Shown here one piece after another: positions 27,301 through 34,225 of a stretch of 42,501 bases of DNA. Made by a program: the position numbers and the translations under genes. Source of the DNA: Bacteroidaceae bacterium (GTDB taxonomy: Bacteria; Bacteroidota; Bacteroidia; Bacteroidales; Bacteroidaceae); contig JAFWXX010000049.1 in assembly GCA_017522915.1 (NCBI GenBank), positions 1-42,501 of the forward strand, in the 5' to 3' direction. How positions within the stretch are numbered: the first letter of the stretch is position 1; the number at the start of each line of letters is the position of its first letter. The notes beneath the pieces are model-generated. The model was not told the origin of the DNA and searched no databases. It was given only the letters and a program-made list of their open reading frames with translations.

Positions 27301-28086
27301 AGATGCACCATTGAACGGCTCTACTGTAGTTGGGAAGTTATGGGTTTCTGCTTTGAGTGATATTACAGTCTCGATATCCTTTATCACGAAGTAATCGGGT
27401 ATTGAATGGTCGGCCGGAGCGAACTGCTCCACGACAGGACCCTGTGCGAATGCCACGTTGTCCTTGTATGCCGATATGATGCTGTTTCGGTTCTCGTTGG
27501 TAGTGCGTTTAATCATAGCGAACAGCGAAGAAGGCATCTCCTCGCCGTCGATTATGAATGTACCGCCGAATATCTTGTGACGGCAATGCTCAGAGTTTAT
27601 CTGTGCAAAGCCGAAGACCTCGCTGTCGGTCAGTTTGCGGCCCAGCTCCTCCTCCACGCGATGCAGATAGTCGATTTCCTCCTTTGAAAGCGCAAGGCCC
27701 TCCTGCTCGTTGTAGCTGTCAAGGTCCTCGATGAACTCTATCGGCTTAGGCTCTATGTCAACAGTAAAGATTTTCTGGTCAAGACCGCGGTACATGCGCT
27801 GAAGCATCGGGTCATACTCGGCATTCTCGTCCTCCACCACGAAATACTCCTCGATGCGCACAATGCCTTCAAGGCCCATGTTCTGGGTTATCTCCACAGC
27901 ATTCGTACTCCACGGAGTAATCATTTCACGACGCGGACCCACGAAGAATCCTTCCATTGCCTCACCTTCTACAGGTGTCGCCTCACCATAGAGCCAGCAG
28001 AGCTTCTCAATATCGGCAGCTGTCAACGCATTGTTGGCCTGGGTTGCTATAACCGTATGGCCGGGGGTACTGAAAAAGTAAATCAT
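24382..28086 (-). CDS. purL: phosphoribosylformylglycinamidine synthase (FGAM synthase, large form)
   Basis: A 1234-residue single-chain FGAM synthase of purine biosynthesis: it converts FGAR, ATP and glutamine to FGAM. Parts in order: N-terminal domain (MIYFFSTPGHTVIATQ), linker with the ammonia channel (FGFAQINSEHCRHKIFGG), two AIRS-like ATP-binding halves (KAETHNFPTTVEPFNGASTG; later VPTGKDSLSMTQKYPDGTK), and a C-terminal glutaminase with nucleophile Cys in SLGICNGCQLMMEL and the His/Glu pair in MPHPERAIFP. It is the long type that needs no PurS or PurQ. The chosen ATG (28086) gives the family's normal start; the extension to 28149 lies in the leader. Expressed alone, divergent from a ZIP gene. 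Confidence 0.97.
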   Translation of the reverse strand: MIYFFSTPGHTVIATQANNALTAADIEKLCWLYGEATPVEGEAMEGFFVGPRREMITPWSTNAVEITQNMGLEGIVRIEEYFVVEDENAEYDPMLQRMYRGLDQKIFTVDIEPKPIEFIEDLDSYNEQEGLALSKEEIDYLHRVEEELGRKLTDSEVFGFAQINSEHCRHKIFGGTFIIDGEEMPSSLFAMIKRTTNENRNSIISAYKDNVAFAQGPVVEQFAPADHSIPDYFVIKDIETVISLKAETHNFPTTVEPFNGASTGTGGEIRDRMGGGKGSWPIAGTAVYMTSYPRTYNDRKWEEVLPVRKWLYQTPEQILTKASNGASDFGNKFGQPLICGSVLTFEHKENDEVYGYDKVIMLAGGVGYGTRRDCLKGAPEKGNKVIVMGGDNYRIGLGGGSVSSVDTGRYSSGIELNAVQRANAEMQKRAYNVVRALCEDDTNPVVSIHDHGSAGHVNCLSELVEECGGLIKMANLPVGDSTLSAKEIIANESQERMGLLIKEDAIEYVRKVAERERAPMYVVGETTGDARFAFEQADGKRPFDLSVSQMFGSSPKTYMVDKSVERHYKDAEYDAGKIEEYLTDVLRLEAVACKDWLTNKVDRSVTGKIARQQCQGEIQLPLSDCGVVTLDYRGKKGIATSIGHAPQAGLADPAKGSVLAVSEALTNIALAPLSNGIKSISLSANWMWPCRSQEGEDARLYRGVEALSDFCCALKINVPTGKDSLSMTQKYPDGTKVISPGTVIVSAGGEVSDVRKVVSPVMVNEPKSAFYHIDFSFDHLRLGGSAFAQTLNCIGDDVPTVANPEYFAEAFEAVQRLVKEGIVLAGHDISAGGLITALLEMCFANTTGGMEIDLNNMAENDIVKLLFAENPALVIQVADKNKCRMQEILDEAGICFVKIGTPCEKRQIAVAKDKRTRLFDIEHYRDVWFDSSYLMDLKQSFNGCASERLKNYKNQPLRFRMPARFNGMLSSYGMSADRREKSGVRAAIIREKGTNGEREMAYAMYLAGFDVKDVTMTDLISGRETLDEVNFIVFCGGFSNSDVLGSAKGWAGGFLFNPKAKAALDRFYQREDTLSLGICNGCQLMMELNLINPEYAERGRMLHNDSHKFESSFVGVNIPENNSVLFGSLSNSRLGVWVAHGEGKFSLPYDAEKYNIVAQYAYEGYPANPNGSDYNVAALASADGRHVAMMPHPERAIFPWQCATYPANHLADDVTPWIEIFRNAYNWVAGKAEK

Positions 28087-28177
28087 ACGAAGATTATATG
28101 TTTTTATGTTATTCCAAAACAAGCCGTACAAGTACGGACAGATTCGCAAAGGCGACTGCGTACCCTTGCATTAAACG

Positions 28178-28185
28178 CAAAGGTA
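28178..28185 (-). promoter_or_regulatory. -7 element of the purL promoter
   Basis: The minus strand reads TACCTTTG, a TAnnTTTG match, followed by a leader of about 85-90 bases before ATG 28086. No TTTG at -33. The leader contains a short CCGTAC/GTACGG inverted repeat (28124-28137). No purine riboswitch fold was recognised. Confidence 0.55.
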
Positions 28186-28290
28186 ACGAGAAAAAACGAG
28201 ATTAGGATATTTTTGTAAACATTTGTTTCAATAGCGCATTATTATTGTTTAAAGATGGGTTTCAAGAAGAAGATATTTATAAAAAAAGGC

Positions 28291-28298
28291 TATTTTTG
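28291..28298 (+). promoter_or_regulatory. -7 element of the ZIP transporter promoter
   Basis: TATTTTTG fits TAnnTTTG and lies 36 bases before ATG 28335. No clear -33 TTTG. It sits inside the 30-codon extension that an earlier ATG (28245) would add, arguing for the later start. Confidence 0.55.
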
Positions 28299-28334
28299 CA
28301 GAATAGTGCAAACCTTATAAAAACATTCGATGAA

Positions 28335-29108
28335 ATGGAAATTATCATAGGACTTACAATACCTTTTCTGGGTACAGTAATCGGAGCTGCGATGGTATTC
28401 ATGTTCCGGGACAGGATATCAGGGCTTCTCAACAGAGCCATGCTGGGATTTGCTTCGGGCGTAATGGTCGCGGCCAGCTTCTGGTCCTTGCTCCAGCCCG
28501 CATTGGAGCAGAGCGGAGAGGGATTCTCGAACTCATGGCCTGTTCTTGCCGGTTTCGCGGCAGGAATCTGTTTCCTGTTGCTTCTCGACAGCATCATCCC
28601 GCACCAGCACATAGACGAGAAGATGGCAGAAGGGCCCAAATCGAAACTTCCACGTTCAATAAAGATGATTCTTGCAGTAGCCCTGCACAATATACCCGAA
28701 GGAATGGCTGTGGGAGTCGTCTTTGCAGGAGTGCTGAACGGAGACACCAGCCTCACCGCAGCCGGAGCATTCGCGCTCTCCTTGGGAATGGCCATACAGA
28801 ACATCCCCGAAGGAGCAATAATATCGGTGCCTCTCCGCAGCGAAGGCAAGAGCCGGAGAGAGGCGTTCACATGGGGTGCGTTGTCGGGGCTTGTAGAGCC
28901 TGTAGCCGCGCTTGCGACTATGTTCCTTATAGAAAACAGCAGCGGCACCATGCCTCTACTGCTCTCATTCGCAGCAGGAGCAATGCTATATGTTGTTGTA
29001 GAAGAGCTCATTCCGGCTTCGCAGAGCGGAGAGCACAGCAACATCGGCACTATCGGGTTTGCCACCGGATTCGCTCTGATGATGTCCCTGGACTCATTCA
29101 TGGGGTAG
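28335..29108 (+). CDS. ZIP family divalent metal transporter
   Basis: A 257-residue inner-membrane protein with about eight hydrophobic segments. The two metal-site helices are clear: ALHNIPEGMAVGVVFAG (about 116-132) and AIQNIPEGAIISVPLR (about 155-170), with H, N and E residues of the binuclear site, and a conserved VVVEELIP near the C-terminus. A His/Asp-containing loop (LLLDSIIPHQHIDEKM) precedes them. It resembles ZupT/GufA-type ZIPs that import zinc, iron or other divalent metals; selectivity is not readable. ATG 28335 (MEIIIGLTIPFLGTVIG) is the natural start. Monocistronic, upstream of nuo. Confidence 0.92.
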   Translation: MEIIIGLTIPFLGTVIGAAMVFMFRDRISGLLNRAMLGFASGVMVAASFWSLLQPALEQSGEGFSNSWPVLAGFAAGICFLLLLDSIIPHQHIDEKMAEGPKSKLPRSIKMILAVALHNIPEGMAVGVVFAGVLNGDTSLTAAGAFALSLGMAIQNIPEGAIISVPLRSEGKSRREAFTWGALSGLVEPVAALATMFLIENSSGTMPLLLSFAAGAMLYVVVEELIPASQSGEHSNIGTIGFATGFALMMSLDSFMG

Positions 29109-29111
29109 AAG

Positions 29112-29141
29112 ACTCTTTTTATCGCCAATGTTAAAAAGAGT
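29112..29141 (+). terminator. hairpin after the ZIP gene
   Basis: A 10-bp perfect inverted repeat, ACTCTTTTTA (29112-29121) with TAAAAAGAGT (29132-29141), and a 10-base loop, three bases after the ZIP stop. AT-rich, with no T-tract on the plus strand, so termination strength is uncertain. Confidence 0.45.
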
Positions 29142-29195
29142 AAAAAACTCAAATTAATCTTTCAGTTTCCGATTCACCCCGAAAACTATTTTGAG

Positions 29196-29203
29196 TACAT
29201 TTG
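29196..29203 (+). promoter_or_regulatory. -7 element of the nuo operon promoter
   Basis: TACATTTG matches TAnnTTTG, 82 bases before nuoA. A TTTC at 29166-29169 is the nearest -33-like sequence but is too far (26-base spacer). The leader of about 75 bases has no recognised riboregulator. Confidence 0.55.
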
Positions 29204-29285
29204 CAACACACATACGACGGAGCTTGGGCAAAACCTCACCCCGCCGGATAAAAACGGAGAAAAAAGGAAAGCTTATAGACGTAAT

Positions 29286-29636
29286 ATGGATTTAGTACTA
29301 CTTTTCACGATGATCATTGCATCGATTGCCTTTGTAGGCATTGTAATGATTCTCACAAGGTGGATTTCCCCCCGCACATTCAACCGTCAGAAAGGAGAGA
29401 CCTACGAATGTGGAATACCGACGCAAGGAGAGACCTGGATACACTTCAAGGCAGGTTATTATCTCTTTGCGATTCTTTTTCTCATGTTCGACATCGAGGC
29501 CGTATTCCTCTTCCCCTGGGCGACGATCGTCCAGGAACTTGGAATGAAGGCACTTGTAGGAGTTCTGTTTTTTCTGTTTTTTCTAATATTGGGCCTTGCC
29601 TACGCATGGCGCAAAAAAGCTCTTGAATGGAAATGA
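29286..29636 (+). CDS. nuoA: complex I subunit A
   Basis: A 116-residue membrane subunit with three transmembrane helices (about 2-22, 60-80, 88-108). The conserved loop after helix 1 ([16 protein letters not shown]; Cys and acidic residues) and the helix-2 [15 protein letters not shown] are diagnostic. It lies at the junction of the membrane and quinone modules. First gene of the ten-gene operon; its last ten bases overlap nuoB. Confidence 0.96.
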   Translation: MDLVLLFTMIIASIAFVGIVMILTRWISPRTFNRQKGETYECGIPTQGETWIHFKAGYYLFAILFLMFDIEAVFLFPWATIVQELGMKALVGVLFFLFFLILGLAYAWRKKALEWK

Positions 29637-30277
29637 AAAAGCCTGCCATAAAATCGATACCTTATGAAGAGTTCAAGGACAACGAGACGCTCGAAGCCCT
29701 CGTTGCGGAACTCAACAAAGAACGCACGAACGTAGTGCTCGGCAAGCTCGACGACCTCATAAACTGGGGCCGGAGCAATTCGCTGTGGTCATTGACCTTT
29801 GCAACCAGCTGCTGCGGAATAGAATTCATGTCGGTAGGTGCCGCACGTTATGACTTCGCCCGCTTCGGGTTCGAGGTAACGCGCAACTCACCCCGACAGG
29901 CCGACCTTATAATGTGTGCCGGCACCATAACCCACAAGATGGCACCCGTGCTCAAGCGTCTCTACGACCAGATGGCCGAACCGAAGTACGTTGTTGCAGT
30001 AGGCGGATGCGCCATAAGCGGCGGCCCGTTCAAGGGCTCATACCATGTACTCAACGGCATTGACAAGATTCTGCCGGTGGATGTATATATCCCAGGCTGC
30101 CCTCCCAGACCGGAGGCCATACTGTACGGCATGATGCAGCTGCAGCGCAAGGTGAAGATAGAGAAGTTCCTCGGTGCAAAGAACAAGCACCAGAAACGCG
30201 GCTGCATGCCCGACGAACCTATAATTGTAACGAACAATCCCATAGAAGAGCCTGACAGCAGGAAGGAGGAAGCATAA
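29627..30277 (+). CDS. nuoB: complex I subunit B (N2 cluster protein)
   Basis: A 216-residue peripheral subunit that carries the terminal [4Fe-4S] cluster N2 next to the quinone site. The cysteines are visible in [10 protein letters not shown], in a later LIMCAGTIT, and in [18 protein letters not shown] completes the fold. The tail after KIEKFLGAK is longer than in E. coli, with a polar, acidic ending. ATG 29627 overlaps nuoA by ten bases; the ATG at 29633 (ATGA overlap) is an equally good start. The stop overlaps the nuoCD start (TAATG). Confidence 0.96.
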   Translation: MEMKKPAIKSIPYEEFKDNETLEALVAELNKERTNVVLGKLDDLINWGRSNSLWSLTFATSCCGIEFMSVGAARYDFARFGFEVTRNSPRQADLIMCAGTITHKMAPVLKRLYDQMAEPKYVVAVGGCAISGGPFKGSYHVLNGIDKILPVDVYIPGCPPRPEAILYGMMQLQRKVKIEKFLGAKNKHQKRGCMPDEPIIVTNNPIEEPDSRKEEA

Positions 30278-31842
30278 TGGAGATTACATTCATAGACATC
30301 AAGGAGTTCCGCCAGACCATGCTGCAACATCGCGAAAACGGCATGGACTTCATGCGAGAGATGATTGGCATGGACTGGAACAAAGAGGGGCTCGGAGCTA
30401 TATACATACTGGAGAACAGCAGCACGCATGAGTGCGTTGAGCTTGCAGTGCGTACAGCCAACCGCGAGAAGCCGCAGATTCCGACAGTGAGCGACATCTG
30501 GCACATTGCAGAGCTCTACGAGCGTGAGGTATATGACTTCTACGGCATAGAGTTCACCGGACACCCCGACATGAGAAGGCTCTATTTGAGAAACGACTGG
30601 GTAGGCCACCCTTTAAGAAAGGACTACGACCCCAGTGAAGCGATAAACCCGATACGTCTTGAGAGCGAGACCGACGAAGAGGCTCACCGCGTATATGAGA
30701 TTGAAGAGGATAAGCATCTCGCCGAAATGGTAGAGAAACTAAAGATTCTCCACTACGACCAGTATGTTATAAACATAGGCCCTCAGCACCCCGCCACACA
30801 CGGAGTGCTCCGTTTCCGCTTGTCGCTCGAAGGCGAAGAGGTGCGCAAGGTCGATATACGCTGCGGTTACATACACCGCGGAATAGAGAAGCTCTGCGAG
30901 AGCAAGACCTACCCTCAGACACTTGCATTCACCGACCGTCTCGACTACCTGAGCGCGCACCAGAACCGCCATGCACTCTGCATGTGCATCGAGAATGCAA
31001 TGGGCCTTGAGGTGACAGAGCGTGTGCAGTACATACGCACCATAATGGACGAGCTGCAGCGAATAGACTCCCACCTGCTCATGTTCTCCTGCCTTGCAAT
31101 GGATATGGGTGCCATAACATCGTTCATATACGGATTCCGTGAAAGGGAGAAGGTACTCGACATCATGGAAGAGGTGACCGGCGGCCGCCTGATACAGAAC
31201 TACAATATAATAGGAGGCGTACAGGCCGACATCACACCCGGTTTCGCAAGCAAGGTAAAGGCCTACTGCGCCGACCAGAAGAAGAGACTCAAGGAGTACT
31301 ACGACATTTTTGTCAACAACGTGATATTCAGGAACCGTTCAATAGGAGTAGGCGTGCTCTCGCTTAAGGATGCCATATCGTTCGGAGCCACAGGCGGTAC
31401 AGGACGCGCTTCGGGCTGGGCCTGCGACGTGCGCAAGCGACATCCCTATGCAATGTACGGCAAGGTAGATTTCAAGGAGATACTGCACACCGGCGGCGAC
31501 AGCTACTGCAGGCTGCTTGTGCGCCTTGAAGAGATTGTCGAGTCAATAGGCATCATCGAACAGCTTATAGACAACATTCCCGAAGGCGAGTACAAGACAA
31601 AGACCAAGCCTATAATAAAGTTGCCCGAAGGCCGTTTCTTTGCAGCCGTAGAGGGCTCGCGCGGCGAGTTCGGTGTATTCATCGAGAGCCACGGCGACAA
31701 GACTCCTTACCGAATGAAGTTCCGCCCGATGGGACTGCCGCTCATAGCCGCAGCGCAGAAGATTATGAAGGGATGCAAGATTGCCGACCTCATCACCATA
31801 GGAGCCTCGCTCGACTATGTAATCCCCGACATTGACCGATAA
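30277..31842 (+). CDS. nuoCD: fused complex I subunits C and D
   Basis: A 521-residue fusion. Residues about 1-135 are NuoC (WHIAELYEREVYDFYGIEFT, HPDMRRLYLRNDW, HPLRKDY), and about 155-521 are NuoD, which forms the quinone pocket: NIGPQHPATHGVLRF with the quinone-binding His region, CGYIHRGIEKLCE, and a C-terminal end ASLDYVIPDIDR. The two are joined by an acidic linker (about 125-150). NuoD is descended from [NiFe]-hydrogenase large subunits, but the metal-binding cysteines are absent, as expected. Fused nuoCD is usual in several bacterial groups including Bacteroidales. The TAATG overlap with nuoB implies coupling. Confidence 0.97.
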   Translation: MEITFIDIKEFRQTMLQHRENGMDFMREMIGMDWNKEGLGAIYILENSSTHECVELAVRTANREKPQIPTVSDIWHIAELYEREVYDFYGIEFTGHPDMRRLYLRNDWVGHPLRKDYDPSEAINPIRLESETDEEAHRVYEIEEDKHLAEMVEKLKILHYDQYVINIGPQHPATHGVLRFRLSLEGEEVRKVDIRCGYIHRGIEKLCESKTYPQTLAFTDRLDYLSAHQNRHALCMCIENAMGLEVTERVQYIRTIMDELQRIDSHLLMFSCLAMDMGAITSFIYGFREREKVLDIMEEVTGGRLIQNYNIIGGVQADITPGFASKVKAYCADQKKRLKEYYDIFVNNVIFRNRSIGVGVLSLKDAISFGATGGTGRASGWACDVRKRHPYAMYGKVDFKEILHTGGDSYCRLLVRLEEIVESIGIIEQLIDNIPEGEYKTKTKPIIKLPEGRFFAAVEGSRGEFGVFIESHGDKTPYRMKFRPMGLPLIAAAQKIMKGCKIADLITIGASLDYVIPDIDR

Positions 31843-31854
31843 AAAGAGAGAAAG

Positions 31855-32931
31855 ATGCTAGATTTCACAACCATAACAACAGCAATAGACAGGTTCCTGC
31901 ATTCGGCACTGCCGGACTGGGCAGCCACGCTCACTGAGTGTGCTCTGGTGGCGGTATGCGTCATTGCCGCATATCTGGTATTTGCAATAGTGATGATATT
32001 CATGGAGCGCAAGGTATGTGCAGCATTCCAGTGCCGTCTGGGCCCTACCCGCGTAGGTTTCTGGGGAGTGCTGCAAGTCTTTGCCGACGTATTCAAGATG
32101 CTCATAAAGGAGATTATCGAGATAAAGGATTCCGACCGCATCCTCTACAACCTCGCACCGTTCCTTGTAATAATGAGTTCGCTCATCACCTTCAGCTGCC
32201 TTCCGTTTGCCGAAGGCCTGCAGGTACTCGACTTCAACATAGGCGTATTCTTCATCATGGCAGCCTCATCGTTCGGCATCCTCGGCATTCTGCTTGCAGG
32301 ATGGAGCAGCAGCAACAAGTTCTCGATGATCGGAGCTATGCGAAGCGGAGGACAGATGATAAGCTACGAGCTCTCTATGGGACTCTGCATACTCACTCTC
32401 GTTGTCCTCAGCGGAACAATGCAGATAAGCGAAATTGTCGAGACTCAGACCAGAGGCTGGTTCATCATTCGCGGACACATACCGGCAATTATCGCATTCA
32501 TTATATATATAATTGCAGGAAACGCCGAGACCAACCGCGCGCCGTTCGACCTTCCCGAAGCCGAATCGGAGCTTACGGCAGGTTTCCACACCGAGTATTC
32601 CGGTATGGGATTCGGTCTCTTCTATGTTGCAGAGTTCATGAACATGTTCATAATATCAGGCATTGCATCAACCCTGTTCCTCGGCGGATGGGCACCGCTT
32701 TATATCCCCGGACTGGAAGGCTTCAACGAGGCCATGTGCTGGATACCGGGAATCGTATGGTTCCTCGGAAAGACATTCTTTGTCATCTGGCTCATGATGT
32801 GGATACGCTGGACATTCCCCCGCATGAGAATCGACCAGGTACTCGTGCTTGAGTGGAAATACCTTGTACCCATAGGCTTGCTGAACCTGCTTATTATGAC
32901 AATTTGCGTGGTAATGGGTTGGACTTTCTAA
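31855..32931 (+). CDS. nuoH: complex I subunit H
   Basis: A 358-residue membrane subunit (about eight helices) that forms the entrance to the quinone chamber. Diagnostic stretches are AAFQCRLGPTRVGFWGVLQ (helix 2 loop), NRAPFDLPEAESELTAGF and YSGMGFGLFYVAEF. The charged residues of the E-channel are present in these loops. It follows nuoCD by 12 purine-rich bases (AAAGAGAGAAAG). No nuoG gene lies between D and H, unlike the standard order. Confidence 0.97.
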   Translation: MLDFTTITTAIDRFLHSALPDWAATLTECALVAVCVIAAYLVFAIVMIFMERKVCAAFQCRLGPTRVGFWGVLQVFADVFKMLIKEIIEIKDSDRILYNLAPFLVIMSSLITFSCLPFAEGLQVLDFNIGVFFIMAASSFGILGILLAGWSSSNKFSMIGAMRSGGQMISYELSMGLCILTLVVLSGTMQISEIVETQTRGWFIIRGHIPAIIAFIIYIIAGNAETNRAPFDLPEAESELTAGFHTEYSGMGFGLFYVAEFMNMFIISGIASTLFLGGWAPLYIPGLEGFNEAMCWIPGIVWFLGKTFFVIWLMMWIRWTFPRMRIDQVLVLEWKYLVPIGLLNLLIMTICVVMGWTF

Positions 32932-32938
32932 AAGGAGG
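32932..32938 (+). promoter_or_regulatory. strong Shine-Dalgarno site deciding the nuoI start
   Basis: AAGGAGG directly after the nuoH stop (32929-32931). It is nine bases from ATG 32948 and zero bases from ATG 32939, so it favours the later start. Other genes in the window lack such a site. Confidence 0.7.
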
Positions 32939-32947
32939 ATGAAAAGA

Positions 32948-33394
32948 ATGGAATTCAGGAATACATACATAGGAAACATAACCATTGCGGTAAAATCGCT
33001 CTTCACGGGAATGCGTGTTACCCTGCGCGAATTCTTTACCAGAAAGATTACCGAGCAGTACCCCGAAAACCGCAAGACGCTGCACATCCCGGAGCGTCAC
33101 CGTGCAAGGCTTGTCATGCCGCACGACGAGAACGGCAACAACAAGTGCATTGCATGCGGACTCTGCCAGCAGACATGTCCCAACGGCACAATAAGCATCA
33201 CCACAAGAACCGTCACCGACGAAGAGAGCGGCAAGAGCCGCAAGGTGCTTGCCGAATACCGTTACGACCTCGGAGCATGCATGTTCTGCCAGCTATGTGT
33301 CAACGTATGCCCGAAGAACGCCATTGAATTCAGCAACGAGTTCGAGAATGCGGTCTTCGACAGGAGCAGACTTATAATCAAGCTTAACAAATAG
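32948..33394 (+). CDS. nuoI: complex I subunit I (two [4Fe-4S] ferredoxin-like)
   Basis: A 148-residue subunit with two cluster-binding motifs, CIACGLCQQTCP and CMFCQLCVNVCP (clusters N6a and N6b), which pass electrons to NuoB. In this type of complex it is likely the entry point for electrons, because NuoEFG is absent. ATG 32939 touches an AAGGAGG (32932-32938), whereas ATG 32948 is nine bases from it, the normal Shine-Dalgarno distance, so 32948 (MEFRNTYIGNI) is preferred. Such a strong site is unusual in this phylum. Confidence 0.95.
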   Translation: MEFRNTYIGNITIAVKSLFTGMRVTLREFFTRKITEQYPENRKTLHIPERHRARLVMPHDENGNNKCIACGLCQQTCPNGTISITTRTVTDEESGKSRKVLAEYRYDLGACMFCQLCVNVCPKNAIEFSNEFENAVFDRSRLIIKLNK

Positions 33395-33402
33395 GAAAGG
33401 AT

Positions 33403-33906
33403 ATGGATATAAACATGATAATATTCGCAGGCCTGGCGATTGTGATGATTGTTTCGGCACTCTTTGCCGTTACATCGAGCAAGATTATGCGTGCCACCAC
33501 CCTGCTGCTGTTCGTGCTGTTCGGAACAGCCGGACTATACTTTATGCTCCATTACAACTTCCTCGGAGCTGTACAGATAACCGTATATGCCGGAGGTATC
33601 GTAGTGCTCTTCATCTTCGCCATACTGCTCATAGGCAAAGGAAGCGTCGATGTAACCCAGACATCGATACGCCGTTACCTTGCCGGAATGGCTACAGCCC
33701 TCACCGGCATGGCGCTCACCATATATCTTATTCTGAACACCGGCTTTGCCAGTGACAAGTTCACTGCAAGCGGCGTAGAGATGAAAGAGTTAGGCATGGC
33801 CCTTATGGGAACGGACAAATTCAACTACATACTGCCATTCGAGGCAATGAGCATACTGCTGCTTGCCTGCACAGTGGGAGCCATTATGATTGCACGAAAA
33901 AAATAG
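33403..33906 (+). CDS. nuoJ: complex I subunit J
   Basis: A 167-residue membrane subunit with five hydrophobic segments. The family motif is in helix 3, with the preceding LGAVQITVYAGGIVVLFIFA (about 52-71); the Tyr-Ala-Gly-Gly pi-bulge is thought to couple quinone chemistry to proton pumping. The stop is four bases before the chosen nuoK start. Confidence 0.96.
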   Translation: MDINMIIFAGLAIVMIVSALFAVTSSKIMRATTLLLFVLFGTAGLYFMLHYNFLGAVQITVYAGGIVVLFIFAILLIGKGSVDVTQTSIRRYLAGMATALTGMALTIYLILNTGFASDKFTASGVEMKELGMALMGTDKFNYILPFEAMSILLLACTVGAIMIARKK

Positions 33907-33910
33907 AGTT

Positions 33911-34222
33911 ATGATTATACCTGCAGAATATCTGTTGATTCTCTCGGCGGTACTCTTCTTCATAGGAGTATTCGGATTCTTCACCCGCCGGAACCTTGTC
34001 TCGCTGCTTATCAGCACCGAGCTGATGCTCAATGCAGTTGACATAAACTTCGCAGTCTTCAACGCCTACTGCCAGCCGCAGCACCTCGAAGGATATATCT
34101 TCTCCCTGTTCGGCATTGGCGTAGCAGCAGCCGAGACCGCAGTGGCAATAGCCATAATAATAAATGTATATCGCAACATACATTCGATACACATCAAGAA
34201 ACTGAAGAACCTAAAGCATTAA
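33911..34222 (+). CDS. nuoK: complex I subunit K
   Basis: A 103-residue membrane subunit with three helices: MIIPAEYLLILSAVLFFIG, LVSLLISTELMLNAVDINF and the last starting about 65. The two conserved buried glutamates are visible in STELMLNAV and AAAETAVAIA. A TTG-initiated extension to 33890 would overlap nuoJ and gives no family similarity, so ATG 33911 is used. Four bases separate it from nuoJ and three from nuoL. Confidence 0.96.
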   Translation: MIIPAEYLLILSAVLFFIGVFGFFTRRNLVSLLISTELMLNAVDINFAVFNAYCQPQHLEGYIFSLFGIGVAAAETAVAIAIIINVYRNIHSIHIKKLKNLKH

Positions 34223-34225
34223 GGC

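Noticed and set aside
31938..32852. 304-residue open frame in another frame of nuoH
   Set aside because: Arg/His-rich shadow of a well conserved gene; nuoH motifs are intact in the correct frame.
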